From Gammaproteobacteria bacterium 13_2_20CM_66_19 (GTDB lineage Bacteria > Pseudomonadota > Gammaproteobacteria > Steroidobacterales > Steroidobacteraceae): a DNA stretch of 33,935 nucleotides. Shown in pieces: positions 19,248-27,160 of the stretch. A model generated the notes under the pieces. The model worked only from the letters and a program-made list of their open reading frames with translations. It ran no database searches and had not been told where the DNA came from. Position 1 is the stretch's first letter. Every line of letters begins with the position of its first letter. Made by a program: the position numbers and the translations under genes. The stretch covers positions 1 to 33,935 of the forward strand of contig MNCZ01000098.1 in the NCBI GenBank assembly GCA_001914695.1. The letters are read 5' to 3'.

Positions 19248-20992
19248 AGCGGCGCCGCCGCGCGCGTGCCGCCGAGGGCGGGGCTCTGCGGCAGCTCCTC
19301 GGGGGTGTTGACGGGCCGGTCGGGCGCCACGGCCAGCAGGCGCAGCGCGCCCCCGATCACCCTGGAAAACACCGGCGCCGCCACCTGTCCGCCCATGTGC
19401 AGCCCCGCGCCCGGCTCGTCGATCACCACCACCGCGGCGAGCCGGGGTGCGCTCGCCGGGGCCACGCCGCCGAAAACGGCCATGTAGCGATCGGTCGAGT
19501 AGCCGCCGGCGGTCGCTTTCCAGGCGGTCCCGGTCTTGCCCGACACGCGGTAGCCCGGGATGGCGGCCAGCTTACCCGTGCCCTCCGCGGCCACGACCGA
19601 CTCGAGCATGCCAACGAGCTCGCGGCAGGTGCGCTCTTCCAGCGCGCGCTCGCCGGGCGGGGCGGTCTCGAGGCGCAGGAACGAGACGGGCCGGGCGAAG
19701 CCGAATGAGCCGATGGTCGCGTAGGCGTGCGCCAGCTGGAGCGGCGTGACCGACAGCCCGTAGCCGTGCGACATGGTAACGATGCCGATGGGACGCCACT
19801 GCGAGTAGGCGGGCAGCAGTCCCGCCGACTCGCCCGGGTAGCCGCTCGTGGTGACCTGGCCGAAGCCGAGCCGGGTGAGCGTGCTCCAGAGCTCGAGCGG
19901 CGAGAGCGTGAGGGCGATGTGCGCCATGCCGACGTTCGAGCTCTTGGCGAGCACCGTGGCGATGTCGATCGCGCCGTAGTTGCGCTCGTCCTCGAAGATC
20001 TTCACGCCCACCTTGAAGAAGCCGGGCGAGGTGTCGATGACGCTGCGCTCGTCGTATTTCCCGGAGGCGAGGCCCGCGGCTACGAAGAATGGCTTGATCG
20101 AGGAGCCGGGCTCGAAGATGTCCGTGGCGGCCCGGTTGCGGTAGGTCGCGGGGAGGATCTGATCGCGATCATTCGGGTTGTAGGCCGGCTGATTCACCAT
20201 GGCGAGCACCTCGCCGCTGGCGACGTCGAGCACCACCACCGAGCCGGCGCGCGCCCGCTGGTCGCGGATCGCCGCCTTGAGCTCGCGGTATGCGAGGTAC
20301 TGGATCCTCAAGTCGATCGACAGCACCAGGTCGCGTCCCGGGCGCACCGGGCGGATGCTCTCGACATTCTGAACGATGTGCCCGTGCCGGTCCTGGATGA
20401 CGCGCTTCGCGCCGTCTTCGCCCGCGAGCCAGTGATCGAAAGCGAGCTCGAGGCCCTCCTGTCCGGCGTCGTCGACGTTCGTGAATCCGAGCAGGTGCCC
20501 GCTCACCTCGCCCGCCGGGTAATAGCGGCGATACTCGCGCGAGGTGTACACGCCCGGGATGCCGAGGGCCTTGATGCGCTCGGCTTCCGCGGGCTGGCGA
20601 TGGCGCGCGAGGTACAGAAACTCGCGATCGAGGCTGCTGGTGACGCGGCGGGTGAGCTCCTGGGCGTCGAGCTTGAGCTCGGCGGCAAGGCGCGGGATCT
20701 GGTCGGTGGCGAGCGCCAGCTCGCCCGGATTCACCCACACCGAGTCGACGGGAGTGCTGACCGCGAGCGGCTCGCCGTAGCGATCCGTGATCGTGCCGCG
20801 GTGCGCGGCGATGTCCAGCACGCGCGAGAAGCGCGCCGCGCCCTCGCGGGCGAGAAAGCCGTGATCGACGAGCTGCAGATTCACCGCGCGCCAGGCGAGG
20901 GTGAGCGCCCCGCCGAAGAGCAGGGCGAAGAGCAGGCGCGCCCGCCAGCGGAACGAGCGCGGCACGGGCTCCCGTGGGCTGCGCGGTTTCAT
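19244..20992 (-). CDS. ftsI: Septal transpeptidase FtsI (PBP3)
   Basis: FtsI cross-links septal peptidoglycan in the periplasm. The 582-residue protein has a short cytoplasmic N terminus, one membrane segment (about 18-38), the class B PBP dimerisation domain starting at AAHRGTITDRYGEPLAVST, and the transpeptidase domain. The active-site triad is S297-xx-K300 in EPGSSIKPF, SSN at 351-353 and KTG at 486-488 in VSGKTGTAWK. The ATG at 20992 overlaps the ftsL stop as ATGA. FtsI works with FtsW, encoded downstream. Confidence 0.97.
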   Translation of the reverse strand: MKPRSPREPVPRSFRWRARLLFALLFGGALTLAWRAVNLQLVDHGFLAREGAARFSRVLDIAAHRGTITDRYGEPLAVSTPVDSVWVNPGELALATDQIPRLAAELKLDAQELTRRVTSSLDREFLYLARHRQPAEAERIKALGIPGVYTSREYRRYYPAGEVSGHLLGFTNVDDAGQEGLELAFDHWLAGEDGAKRVIQDRHGHIVQNVESIRPVRPGRDLVLSIDLRIQYLAYRELKAAIRDQRARAGSVVVLDVASGEVLAMVNQPAYNPNDRDQILPATYRNRAATDIFEPGSSIKPFFVAAGLASGKYDERSVIDTSPGFFKVGVKIFEDERNYGAIDIATVLAKSSNVGMAHIALTLSPLELWSTLTRLGFGQVTTSGYPGESAGLLPAYSQWRPIGIVTMSHGYGLSVTPLQLAHAYATIGSFGFARPVSFLRLETAPPGERALEERTCRELVGMLESVVAAEGTGKLAAIPGYRVSGKTGTAWKATAGGYSTDRYMAVFGGVAPASAPRLAAVVVIDEPGAGLHMGGQVAAPVFSRVIGGALRLLAVAPDRPVNTPEELPQSPALGGTRAAAPL

Positions 20993-21267
20993 GGGCTGAT
21001 GACCTCGATCTCCTTCGGGGGCGGCATCGCCATATGGAGCCTCGCGCTCGCGACGCGCTCGACGAAAGCGTGGGTGGACCATGCGCTCTGCTCGAGCTGC
21101 AGCTGGCCCCACTCGATCTCCAGATTGTCGCGCCGCGCGTTCAGAGCCTCGAGCTCGACGAAGAGCGCCCGCGCGCGATGCTTGCAGTAGATCGCTCCGG
21201 CGGCGGAGCCGAGCGCCGCCAGCCACAGCAGCGGCACGGCAATCGCGAGTGCCCGGCGGGGACTCAC
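20989..21267 (-). CDS. ftsL: Cell division protein FtsL
   Basis: FtsL is a small bitopic divisome protein forming a coiled coil with FtsB and binding FtsQ; it helps activate FtsWI. The 92-residue product has an N-terminal membrane segment (about 6-26) and a periplasmic coiled coil (about 32-62: HRARALFVELEALNARRDNLEIEWGQLQLEQ). It ends in a short tail. Sequence conservation in this family is low, so the call rests on size, topology and position between rsmH and ftsI. The GTG start at 21267 overlaps the rsmH stop as GTGA. Confidence 0.92.
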   Translation of the reverse strand: MSPRRALAIAVPLLWLAALGSAAGAIYCKHRARALFVELEALNARRDNLEIEWGQLQLEQSAWSTHAFVERVASARLHMAMPPPKEIEVISP

Positions 21268-22190
21268 GCCAGTCGCTCCGCCACGCGCAGCAGAGCGCTG
21301 CGGGCGCGTGGATTTCGCTCGAGCTCGGCGGCACTCGGGCGCGTCTTGCGCCCGATGAGCTTCAAGCGCGGCCGCGCCGCGGCCGGCAACAGCGGCAGAC
21401 GCCTGAGCGCGGGGTCGACCTGCGACTCGCGCTGCATGAAGCGCTTCACCGCGCGGTCCTCGAGAGAATGAAACGTGATCACCGCCAGCCGCCCGCCGGG
21501 CGCGAGTCGCTCGAGCGTCCCGGCGAGACCGCGCTCGAGCTGCCCGAGCTCGTCGTTGATGAACATGCGCAGCGCCTGAAAGGTGCGCGTCGCCGGATGC
21601 TTGCCGGGCTCGCGCGTGCGCACCGCGGAGGCGACGAGCGCGGCGAGCTCACGGGTGCTGTCGAGCGGCTGCTCCCGCCGCGCCGCGACGATCGCCTGCG
21701 CCACGCGGCGCGCGAACCGCTCTTCTCCGAGAGTCGCGATCACCTGACGTATCTCGTCGACGCTCGCGCGAGCGAGCCACGCAGAAACGGGTTCGCCGCG
21801 CGTCGGGTCCATGCGCATGTCGAGCGGGCCGTCGGCGCGGAAGCTGAAGCCGCGGCTCGGATCGTCGAGCTGCGGCGAGGACACCCCGAGGTCGAAGAGC
21901 ACGCCGCGGCAAGGACGATCGCGCGCGTGCGCCGGCACGAGCGTGCCGAGGTCGGCAAACGACGCGTGCACGAGCGTAAGCCGCACTTCGTCGGCAAAGC
22001 GCTTCCCGCCGGCCGCAATGGCCTGCGGATCCCGGTCGAGAGCCAGCACGCGGCCTTCCCGACCCAGCGCCTGGAGCACCAGTGCCGTGTGGCCACCTCG
22101 GCCGAACGTCGCGTCGACATAGTAACCGCCCGCCTCCACGGCCAGTCCGGCGAGCGCCTCTGCGGCGAGCACCGGTGTGTGCTCATCCAC
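21264..22190 (-). CDS. rsmH: 16S rRNA (cytosine1402-N4)-methyltransferase RsmH
   Basis: RsmH (MraW) methylates N4 of C1402 in 16S rRNA using SAM. RsmI, encoded in this window at 25001, adds the 2'-O-methyl to the same nucleotide. The 308-residue protein has the opening HTPVLAAEALAGL, the SAM-binding YVDATFGRGGHT (24-35), DLGVSSPQLDDPSRGFSFR, and the closing VITFHSLEDRAVKRFM and RNPRARSALLRVAERL. It begins with GTG at 22190, 74 bp after the mraZ stop, with a poor Shine-Dalgarno. Confidence 0.97.
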   Translation of the reverse strand: MDEHTPVLAAEALAGLAVEAGGYYVDATFGRGGHTALVLQALGREGRVLALDRDPQAIAAGGKRFADEVRLTLVHASFADLGTLVPAHARDRPCRGVLFDLGVSSPQLDDPSRGFSFRADGPLDMRMDPTRGEPVSAWLARASVDEIRQVIATLGEERFARRVAQAIVAARREQPLDSTRELAALVASAVRTREPGKHPATRTFQALRMFINDELGQLERGLAGTLERLAPGGRLAVITFHSLEDRAVKRFMQRESQVDPALRRLPLLPAAARPRLKLIGRKTRPSAAELERNPRARSALLRVAERLA

Positions 22191-22264
22191 TTGCGAAGCG
22201 GAACGGTCCCGCCCCCATGAGTGCGCTTGGCACGGCCTACGCCCACCCAGCCTCGTCGAGATCT

Positions 22265-22717
22265 CTACAGCGACAGCGACTCGAGCTCGGACGGCAGATC
22301 AGTCGAGGCGGTCTCGGTGTTCAGCCACAGGTCGCGCCGCTCGTTCCAGCGGGCCTCGTCCCACAACTCGAACCGATTGCCCTGACCGATCAGCATTCCG
22401 TGCCGGCCGAGCTTGGCGAACTCGCGCAGCTCGGGCGGCAGCAAGACCCTGCCGTGCCCGTCGAGGGGCAGATCGGTCGCATAGCCGACCATGAGACGCT
22501 GGAGCCGGCGCGCAGTCGCGTTCAGGCTCGGCAGGCTCATCAGCTTGCGTTCGGTCTGCTCCCACTCGGGCAGTGGATAGATGAGGAGGCACTGATCCCT
22601 GTCGACCGTGACGACCAGCTTCCCCTGGGCGAGTTCGGCGATCTGCGCCCGGTAGCGGGTGGGCATGACCATCCGCCCCTTGTCGTCCAGGGTGATCTTC
22701 GTTGCCCCACGCAACAT
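22265..22717 (-). CDS. mraZ: Transcriptional regulator MraZ
   Basis: MraZ is an AbrB-like DNA-binding protein that represses its own dcw operon by binding GTGGG repeats. The 150-residue product holds two SpoVT/AbrB-type repeats: LDDKGRMVMPTRYR (about 10-23) and LDGHGRVLLPPELREFA (about 85-101), each with the family GR...P core. It heads the operon. Three binding boxes lie 23-47 nt upstream of its ATG, so autoregulation is directly supported by the sequence. Confidence 0.97.
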   Translation of the reverse strand: MLRGATKITLDDKGRMVMPTRYRAQIAELAQGKLVVTVDRDQCLLIYPLPEWEQTERKLMSLPSLNATARRLQRLMVGYATDLPLDGHGRVLLPPELREFAKLGRHGMLIGQGNRFELWDEARWNERRDLWLNTETASTDLPSELESLSL

Positions 22718-22726
22718 GATCCGTCA

Positions 22727-22764
22727 GGGCGAGATTTCGCCCATTTGCCCCCACATTGCCCCAC
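22727..22764 (-). promoter_or_regulatory. MraZ operator: three 10-bp-spaced boxes plus hairpin
   Basis: On the minus strand GTGGG (22764-22760), GTGGG (22754-22750) and ATGGG (22744-22740) repeat with an exact 10-bp period, the pattern of MraZ boxes. The third box overlaps a perfect hairpin GGGCGA-AATC-TCGCCC (22742-22727) just before the mraZ start, which could also affect translation. Confidence 0.85.
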
Positions 22765-22772
22765 AAGGCGCC

Positions 22773-22801
22773 ACTATGGAATCGGGGGCGGACTATGTCA
22801 A
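22773..22801 (-). promoter_or_regulatory. Pmra-type sigma70 promoter of the dcw operon
   Basis: The minus strand has a perfect -35 TTGACA (22801-22796), a 17-bp spacer and CATAGT (22778-22773, 4 of 6 matches). Transcription would start a few bases before the first MraZ box, so MraZ binding would block the initiating polymerase. The rest of the mraZ-yraN gap (22802-22968) shows no gene and no clear U-tract terminator. Confidence 0.72.
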
Positions 22802-22968
22802 TTCAAAATAATGAGAAATTCGTCGCAGTCACAACGAGTTATGTGGAAAGCCCTTATGTTAAGAATCACAGCGCAGGGCTCTCGTGAGCGCTTTCGCTGT
22901 TGCAATCAGCGGCTTGGCCGCGAATCGGGTCGGAGCTGCGCCGCCCACGCTCAGTGTGACGCTCACGC

Positions 22969-23349
22969 TCAGCACGCCTCGAAGGCGTGCTGCAGCCATT
23001 CGATGCGCGGCGCGGCGCCGACGGCATCCCATACGACGATGACGTCGAACCGCACCGGCAATCGCGAGAGATCGGCGCGTTGCTGCAGCAGCGCTGCGGC
23101 GGCGCGCGTGATGCGCTGCTGCTTGCGCCGGTCGACGCTCGCCGCCGCGCCGCCGAAGGCGGTGCTCGAGCGCGTGCGCACCTCCGCGATCACCAGCACG
23201 CCGGCGCGCTCCGCGATGATGTCGAGCTCCCCCAGCCGCCGGCGGTAGTTGCGCTCGAGGATTTCGAAACCCTGTGAGCGCAGGAAGTCGGCGGCCAGCT
23301 CCTCGGCGCGCCGCCCGCTCTCGTGAGGCGTGCCGAGCGGGGGCGTCAC
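22969..23349 (-). CDS. yraN: YraN family (UPF0102) endonuclease-fold protein
   Basis: This 126-residue protein has the UPF0102 pattern: ESGRRAEELAADFLRSQGFEILERNYRRRLGELDIIAERAGVLVIAEVRTRSS. E, D and E-x-R residues stand where Holliday-junction-resolvase-like enzymes place their metal ligands. The biological role of the family is not established. The GTG at 23349 lies 1 nt after the lpoA stop, and yraN follows lpoA in many gammaproteobacteria, which supports this start. An upstream in-frame region inside lpoA is not likely to be translated. Confidence 0.88.
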   Translation of the reverse strand: MTPPLGTPHESGRRAEELAADFLRSQGFEILERNYRRRLGELDIIAERAGVLVIAEVRTRSSTAFGGAAASVDRRKQQRITRAAAALLQQRADLSRLPVRFDVIVVWDAVGAAPRIEWLQHAFEAC

Positions 23350-23350
23350 A

Positions 23351-24916
23351 TCACGGGGTCCCGGCGGCCGGCAGCAGACGCAACTCGCCGTTGTGCAGCT
23401 GTGCCCAGGTGATTTCGCGCCGCACGCGCCGCTCGGCATCGAGGCTCAGGTGCCCGGTCAGGCCGTCGATGCCGACACTGGAGCCGGCGCCGGGGCGGCG
23501 CAGCGCCTGAGCCAGGCGAAAGGCGTCGAAGCCGAAGGCGAAGAGCCGCCCCCGGTACGGCCCGCCGGTGGGCCACGCCCCGCGGGTGACCGCCCGCACG
23601 GCCTCCGCGAGGTCCCCGCCCAGCATCCACGGCATGTCGGGAAACATCAGGCCGTCGAGCTCCTGGTTGGCGCGCACGTCGGGCTCGAACGCGTCCGAGG
23701 TGGCGTAGGTGGGGATGTCGCCGGCGTAGTGGAAGCGCAGCTGCGGCCGCAGCAGCCGCTCGGTGCTCGGCTGCGCCGGCGCGAAGATGAACTCGACGTC
23801 CCCGCGCCGGCGCGGCTCGAACTGCAGCTTGGTGCCGATCGCGGCCTCGAGGCGCTTGAAGCGCGCCGTACTGTCGCTGAGCCCCAAGAGCTCCGTGATC
23901 GGGCCCGAGTAATCGGTGCGCGACGCATCGATGGCGGCCGTCGCGAGGAGCTCCCCGCCCCCGCTGAGCAGCTCCTGTCTGAAGGCCGCGAGCACCCGCT
24001 CGCCCCAGTCGCCCGCGGGCACGAGCGCGACGCCGCGGCGATGCTGATCCTCGAGAATGCGCCGCGCCGCGACGCGCGCCTCATCCTCCGGCGAGAGCGC
24101 GTACTGATAGAACTGCGGCGGAGCGGGCCGCTCCGCGGGCAGGAAGTTGAGAGCGAGAAGCGGCGCGTGTTGTGCCGGAAATTCCGCCGCCGCGGCGACT
24201 TCCTCGCGCGTCAGCGGCCCGACGATGAAGTCGGCGCCCTGTCGGGTGGCGAGCGTGAGCGCGTCCGCCACGCTCTGAGTCCCGGTGTCGTAAACGCGCA
24301 CGCGCGGCCGCTCCTGCGGCCGGGTCTGGTAGTACGCGGTCAGAAAGCCATCGCGCACGCTGATCGCGGCGGCAGCGGCGCGGCCGGTGACCGGCAGCAG
24401 CAGCGCGATGTGCGGTGCGGCCTCCTCCGCCAGTCCGGCAGCGGCGCCCGGACCGCCGGCGGCGAGCGCCGCCCGCGAGAGCAGCTCCCGGTAACGCGCC
24501 GCCTGGGGACCGGAGCGAGGCTCGGAGAGCGCGCTCAGCTGCTGCCACGCCTCCTTGTTCTGCCCCCGCTCGAGGGCGAGCTCGATGCCCGAGAGCGAGC
24601 GCTCGGTCGACTGCTCGGCGCTGAGCGGCCCCTCGAGCATCGCCAGCACGCGCGCCGCATCCTCGCGCGCGTGCGCGGCGAGGTAGCCGCGCGCCGCGCG
24701 CAGAGCTAAGTCGTTGCGCTCGGCGCCGCTGTTCTGGGACGCGAGCTGCTCGTACACCCGCGCCGCGCCCGTGGCATCGCCGCCGCGCTCGAGAGTCTCG
24801 GCGCGCTCGACCGACGGCGGCAGTCCCGCGCGCTCGGTAAGGCTCGGGCAGCCGCTGAGGGCGAGCGCGAGGGCGGGAGCGAGTATCAGGCGGATCAGCG
24901 GGCGTGCCAGCAGCAT
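23351..24916 (-). CDS. lpoA: Penicillin-binding protein activator LpoA (LppC family lipoprotein)
   Basis: The 521-residue product has a signal sequence with a lipobox LALSGC, so it should be lipidated at that cysteine (C23) and sent to the outer membrane. The N-terminal half has helical repeats (about 40-160). The C-terminal half, from HIALLLPVTGRAAAAAISVRDGFLTAYY, is the periplasmic-binding-protein-like domain of the LppC family. In E. coli this protein reaches through the wall to stimulate PBP1a transpeptidation. The partner class A PBP is not in the window. The gene is divergent from rsmI and followed by yraN. Confidence 0.92.
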   Translation of the reverse strand: MLLARPLIRLILAPALALALSGCPSLTERAGLPPSVERAETLERGGDATGAARVYEQLASQNSGAERNDLALRAARGYLAAHAREDAARVLAMLEGPLSAEQSTERSLSGIELALERGQNKEAWQQLSALSEPRSGPQAARYRELLSRAALAAGGPGAAAGLAEEAAPHIALLLPVTGRAAAAAISVRDGFLTAYYQTRPQERPRVRVYDTGTQSVADALTLATRQGADFIVGPLTREEVAAAAEFPAQHAPLLALNFLPAERPAPPQFYQYALSPEDEARVAARRILEDQHRRGVALVPAGDWGERVLAAFRQELLSGGGELLATAAIDASRTDYSGPITELLGLSDSTARFKRLEAAIGTKLQFEPRRRGDVEFIFAPAQPSTERLLRPQLRFHYAGDIPTYATSDAFEPDVRANQELDGLMFPDMPWMLGGDLAEAVRAVTRGAWPTGGPYRGRLFAFGFDAFRLAQALRRPGAGSSVGIDGLTGHLSLDAERRVRREITWAQLHNGELRLLPAAGTP

Positions 24917-25000
24917 CGGTTGATGGGCCTCTCGTCGGCGCGCAGGATGCGCTTACTGAACGGAGCCGCGGGATCAGGCGGCGTAAGGCGGGGATTATAC

Positions 25001-25891
25001 GTGGCGAAGATGCGCGGGCGGCTCGAGGTCGTGGCGACGCCGATCGGCAACCTCGCGGACTTGAGCGCGCGGGCGCGGGAGGCGCTCGCGAGCGCCGACC
25101 TGATCGCGGCCGAGGACACCCGCCACACGCTGAATCTCCTGCGGGCCATCGGCGTCGCGAGGCCGCTCGTGTCCCTGCACGAGCACAACGAGTCGCAGCG
25201 CGTGCCCGAGCTCCTCGCGCGTCTCGAGGCGGGCGAAACGATCGCGCTCGTGAGCGATGCCGGCACGCCGCTCCTGTCGGATCCGGGTCTCGAGCTCGTG
25301 CAGCGCGCGGCGCGCGAGGGATTCGAGGTGCACGCCATTCCCGGGCCGTCGGCGATCGTGAGCGCGCTCGCGGTCGCGGGACTGCCGACCGGGCGCTTCT
25401 GCTTCGAGGGCTTCCTGCCCGCTCGCGAGCGCGAGCGGCGCGGCGCGCTCGCCGCCCTCGCGCACGAGCCGCGGACGCTCGTGTTCTTCGAGGCCCCTCA
25501 CCGGATCGTGAAGACCCTCGAGGACATGGTGGCGGAATTCGGCGCCGGGCGCCTCGCTGCGGTGGCGCGCGAGCTCACCAAGGCGCACGAGACCGTCTAT
25601 CGCGGCACCCTCGGCGAGCTGGCCTCCCGTGCGCGCACCGAGGAGAACTTCCGGCGCGGTGAGCTGACGCTGGTCGTGCACGGCGCGGCCGCGCCCGTCG
25701 CGGGCGATGTGGACGAGGGGGAGCTGCAACGCACCGTGACGCTCCTCGCGAAGGAGCTGCCGCCGGCGCGAGCCGCAGCGCTCGCCGCGCAGCTGACCGG
25801 GGCCACCCGCGCCGCAGCGTACGCGCTCGCCACCCGCGGCGCCTCCGGCCCGGGCGAGCGGGGCGCGACCGAGGACGAGGGCATGCCCTGA
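25001..25891 (+). CDS. rsmI: 16S rRNA (cytidine1402-2'-O)-methyltransferase RsmI
   Basis: RsmI methylates the ribose of C1402 of 16S rRNA, next to the base methylation by RsmH. It is a tetrapyrrole-methylase-fold protein. Motifs: LEVVATPIGNLADLSARA at the N terminus, AAEDTRHTLNLL, SLHEHNE, IALVSDAGTPLLSDPG, AIPGPSAIVSALAVAGLP, FEGFLPAR, FFEAPHRIVKTL and ARELTKAHETVYRG. The start is uncertain. The GTG at 25001 has a G-rich stretch in front, while the ATG at 25010 fits the family N terminus equally well; in-frame starts as far as 24920 would leave almost no promoter region with lpoA. Confidence 0.95.
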   Translation: MAKMRGRLEVVATPIGNLADLSARAREALASADLIAAEDTRHTLNLLRAIGVARPLVSLHEHNESQRVPELLARLEAGETIALVSDAGTPLLSDPGLELVQRAAREGFEVHAIPGPSAIVSALAVAGLPTGRFCFEGFLPARERERRGALAALAHEPRTLVFFEAPHRIVKTLEDMVAEFGAGRLAAVARELTKAHETVYRGTLGELASRARTEENFRRGELTLVVHGAAAPVAGDVDEGELQRTVTLLAKELPPARAAALAAQLTGATRAAAYALATRGASGPGERGATEDEGMP

Positions 25892-25897
25892 TTCATC

Positions 25898-25929
25898 GCC
25901 GGGTTTTCGCATTGCCGGGTTTTCGCATT
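25898..25929. repeat. 16-bp tandem duplication after rsmI
   Basis: GCCGGGTTTTCGCATT occurs twice head to tail, immediately after the rsmI stop and before the toxin-antitoxin promoter region. It may mark the join where the module entered. Confidence 0.85.
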
Positions 25930-25937
25930 GCCTTTTG

Positions 25938-25963
25938 TGACTAGTTATGGTCATATATAGTCA
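25938..25963 (+). promoter_or_regulatory. Inverted repeat operator of the Phd/PIN module
   Basis: TGACTA (25938-25943) and TAGTCA (25958-25963) form a perfect inverted repeat with 14 bp between, spanning an AT-rich stretch (ATATATA) likely to contain the -10. The right arm touches the antitoxin ATG. Type II antitoxins usually bind such repeats to repress their own operon. Confidence 0.55.
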
Positions 25964-26223
25964 TGAAGCAGGTGCGAATTGCGGAACTCAAGGCCCGCCT
26001 GAGCGAGTTCCTGCGCACCGTTCAGCGGGGTGAGACGCTCGCCGTCCTGGATCGCAATACCGCGATCGCGCACATCGTTCCGATCCGGGAACGCACGGCC
26101 CTGCGGATCCGAAAGCCCGCATCAGGCACGCCAGCGCCCAACAGGGTCCCCCTACCGAAGACGGCGCGACTCGACCTGGATATCGTCGGCTTGCTGCTCG
26201 AAGAGCGGCAGAGCCATCGATGA
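25963..26223 (+). CDS. Phd/YefM family antitoxin
   Basis: The 86-residue protein starts MKQVRIAELKARLSEFLRTVQRGETLAVLDRNTAIAHIVP. This is the Phd/YefM fold: an N-terminal DNA-binding dimer domain followed by a flexible C-terminal tail (here 50-86, ending LDLDIVGLLLEERQS) that would cover the toxin. The stop overlaps the toxin ATG as ATGA. It probably represses its own operon through the inverted repeat at its start. Partner identity follows from position. Confidence 0.88.
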   Translation: MKQVRIAELKARLSEFLRTVQRGETLAVLDRNTAIAHIVPIRERTALRIRKPASGTPAPNRVPLPKTARLDLDIVGLLLEERQSHR

Positions 26224-26660
26224 TTGCCTATGTCGACTCATCCGTGTTGCTCCGCGTGGCCTTTGCGCAACCCAACGCGCTGCCGGAGTGGAGGCGGATT
26301 GACTGCGGCGTATCGAGCGCACTGATTACAACCGAGAGCCTGCGCACGCTCGATCGAGCGAGGCTACGCGCTCACCTTCCCGATACTGAGGTTGCGCTAC
26401 GCCGTTCGACGATCCTGGCACTCGTCGATTCGCTCGAGCTCGTCGAGGTCGACGCCATCGTTCTTGATCGCGCTGCGCAACCCATGCCAACGGAATTGGG
26501 GACTCTGGATGCGATTCATCTCGCATCCGCACTGCTTTGGAGAGATGAGATGGGCATTGATCCACTCATGGCTACTCATGACGCCGCCCTGGGGCTGGCC
26601 GCGCAGGCTCATGGGTTCGCTGTCATGGGGGCCGATCGAGTGCAGGGATCGGCTACATGA
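26220..26660 (+). CDS. PIN-domain toxin (VapC-like ribonuclease)
   Basis: The 146-residue product has the PIN acidic residues D6 (YVDSSVLLR), E39 (TTESLR), D97 (LGTLDAIHLASAL) and D121 (ATHDAALG), so it should be an active Mg-dependent RNase. Its target is unknown; VapC enzymes often cut tRNA or rRNA. It is translationally coupled to a Phd-type antitoxin, a common pairing. The codon composition is less GC-biased than the neighbouring rsmI, which is consistent with acquisition, though this was judged by eye. Confidence 0.9.
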   Translation: MIAYVDSSVLLRVAFAQPNALPEWRRIDCGVSSALITTESLRTLDRARLRAHLPDTEVALRRSTILALVDSLELVEVDAIVLDRAAQPMPTELGTLDAIHLASALLWRDEMGIDPLMATHDAALGLAAQAHGFAVMGADRVQGSAT

Positions 26661-26701
26661 AGAGCCACCCTCCTCACCCGTCGGCCCCCGCGCCAGGGCA
26701 T

Positions 26702-26729
26702 TTGACTTCAGCGCGCGGGCCCGTATCGT
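26702..26729 (+). promoter_or_regulatory. rnpB: rnpB promoter
   Basis: TTGACT (26702-26707), a 16-bp spacer and TATCGT (26724-26729) place the transcription start about 7-8 nt downstream, which is exactly where the RNase P RNA begins. Confidence 0.7.
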
Positions 26730-26736
26730 GGCTCGC

Positions 26737-27125
26737 GAGAGTCGGCCGGGCAGTCGCTGCCTCCGCCAGCGATGGCGGGAGCGGAGGAAAGTCCGGGCTC
26801 CGGCGGATCGGGTGCCAGGTAACGCCTGGGGGGCGTGAGCCCACGGAAAGTGCAACAGAGAGCAGACCGCCCAAGTCCCTCGCGGGACCGGCAAGGGTGA
26901 AACGGTGCGGTAAGAGCGCACCGCGTCGGTGGCAACACGCGACGGCACGGTAAACCCCACCTGGAGCAAGGCCAAATAGGGAAGCCGCGCCGGTCCTTTA
27001 AAAGGGGCCGGCGCAGCGCTGATCCGCGCGCGCTTCCGGGTAGGCCGCTAGAGGTCCACGGTGACGGGGACCCCAGAGGAATGACCGCCCTCGACAGAAC
27101 CCGGCTTACAGGCCGACTCTCACTC
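26737..27125 (+). ncRNA. rnpB: RNase P RNA, bacterial type A
   Basis: This is the catalytic RNA that matures tRNA 5' ends. The ends pair as P1 (AGAGTCGGCC at 26738-26747 with GGCCGACTCT at 27111-27120). Conserved blocks follow in order: GGAGGAAAGTCCGGGCTCC, GGTGCCAGGTAACGCCTGG, AGTGCAACAGAGAGCAGACC, AAGGGTGAAACGGTGCGGTAAGAGCGCACC (in 26894-26925), GGCACGGTAAACCCC, GGAGCAAGGCCAAATAGG and CGACAGAACCCGGCTTA. Length and layout are those of type A molecules. Short ORFs across this region are not genes. Confidence 0.97.
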
Positions 27126-27134
27126 TACGCGCTG

Positions 27135-27153
27135 GCGCGCGCGGGGCGCGCGC
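27135..27153. terminator. GC stem-loop between convergent rnpB and sspB
   Basis: GCGCGCGC-GGG-GCGCGCGC is a perfect 8-bp stem with a 3-nt loop between the two 3' ends. No U-tract follows on either strand, so it may stop transcription weakly or protect 3' ends. Confidence 0.45.
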
Positions 27154-27160
27154 AGGAGAG

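Noticed and set aside
22802-22968. DnaA-box-like or terminator-like sequence in the mraZ-yraN gap
   Set aside because: Matches to TTATCCACA are poor and the GC-rich imperfect repeats after yraN have no U-tract.
26657-26953. Small ORF across the start of the RNase P RNA
   Set aside because: The DNA matches conserved rnpB blocks; the peptide is a by-product of the RNA sequence.
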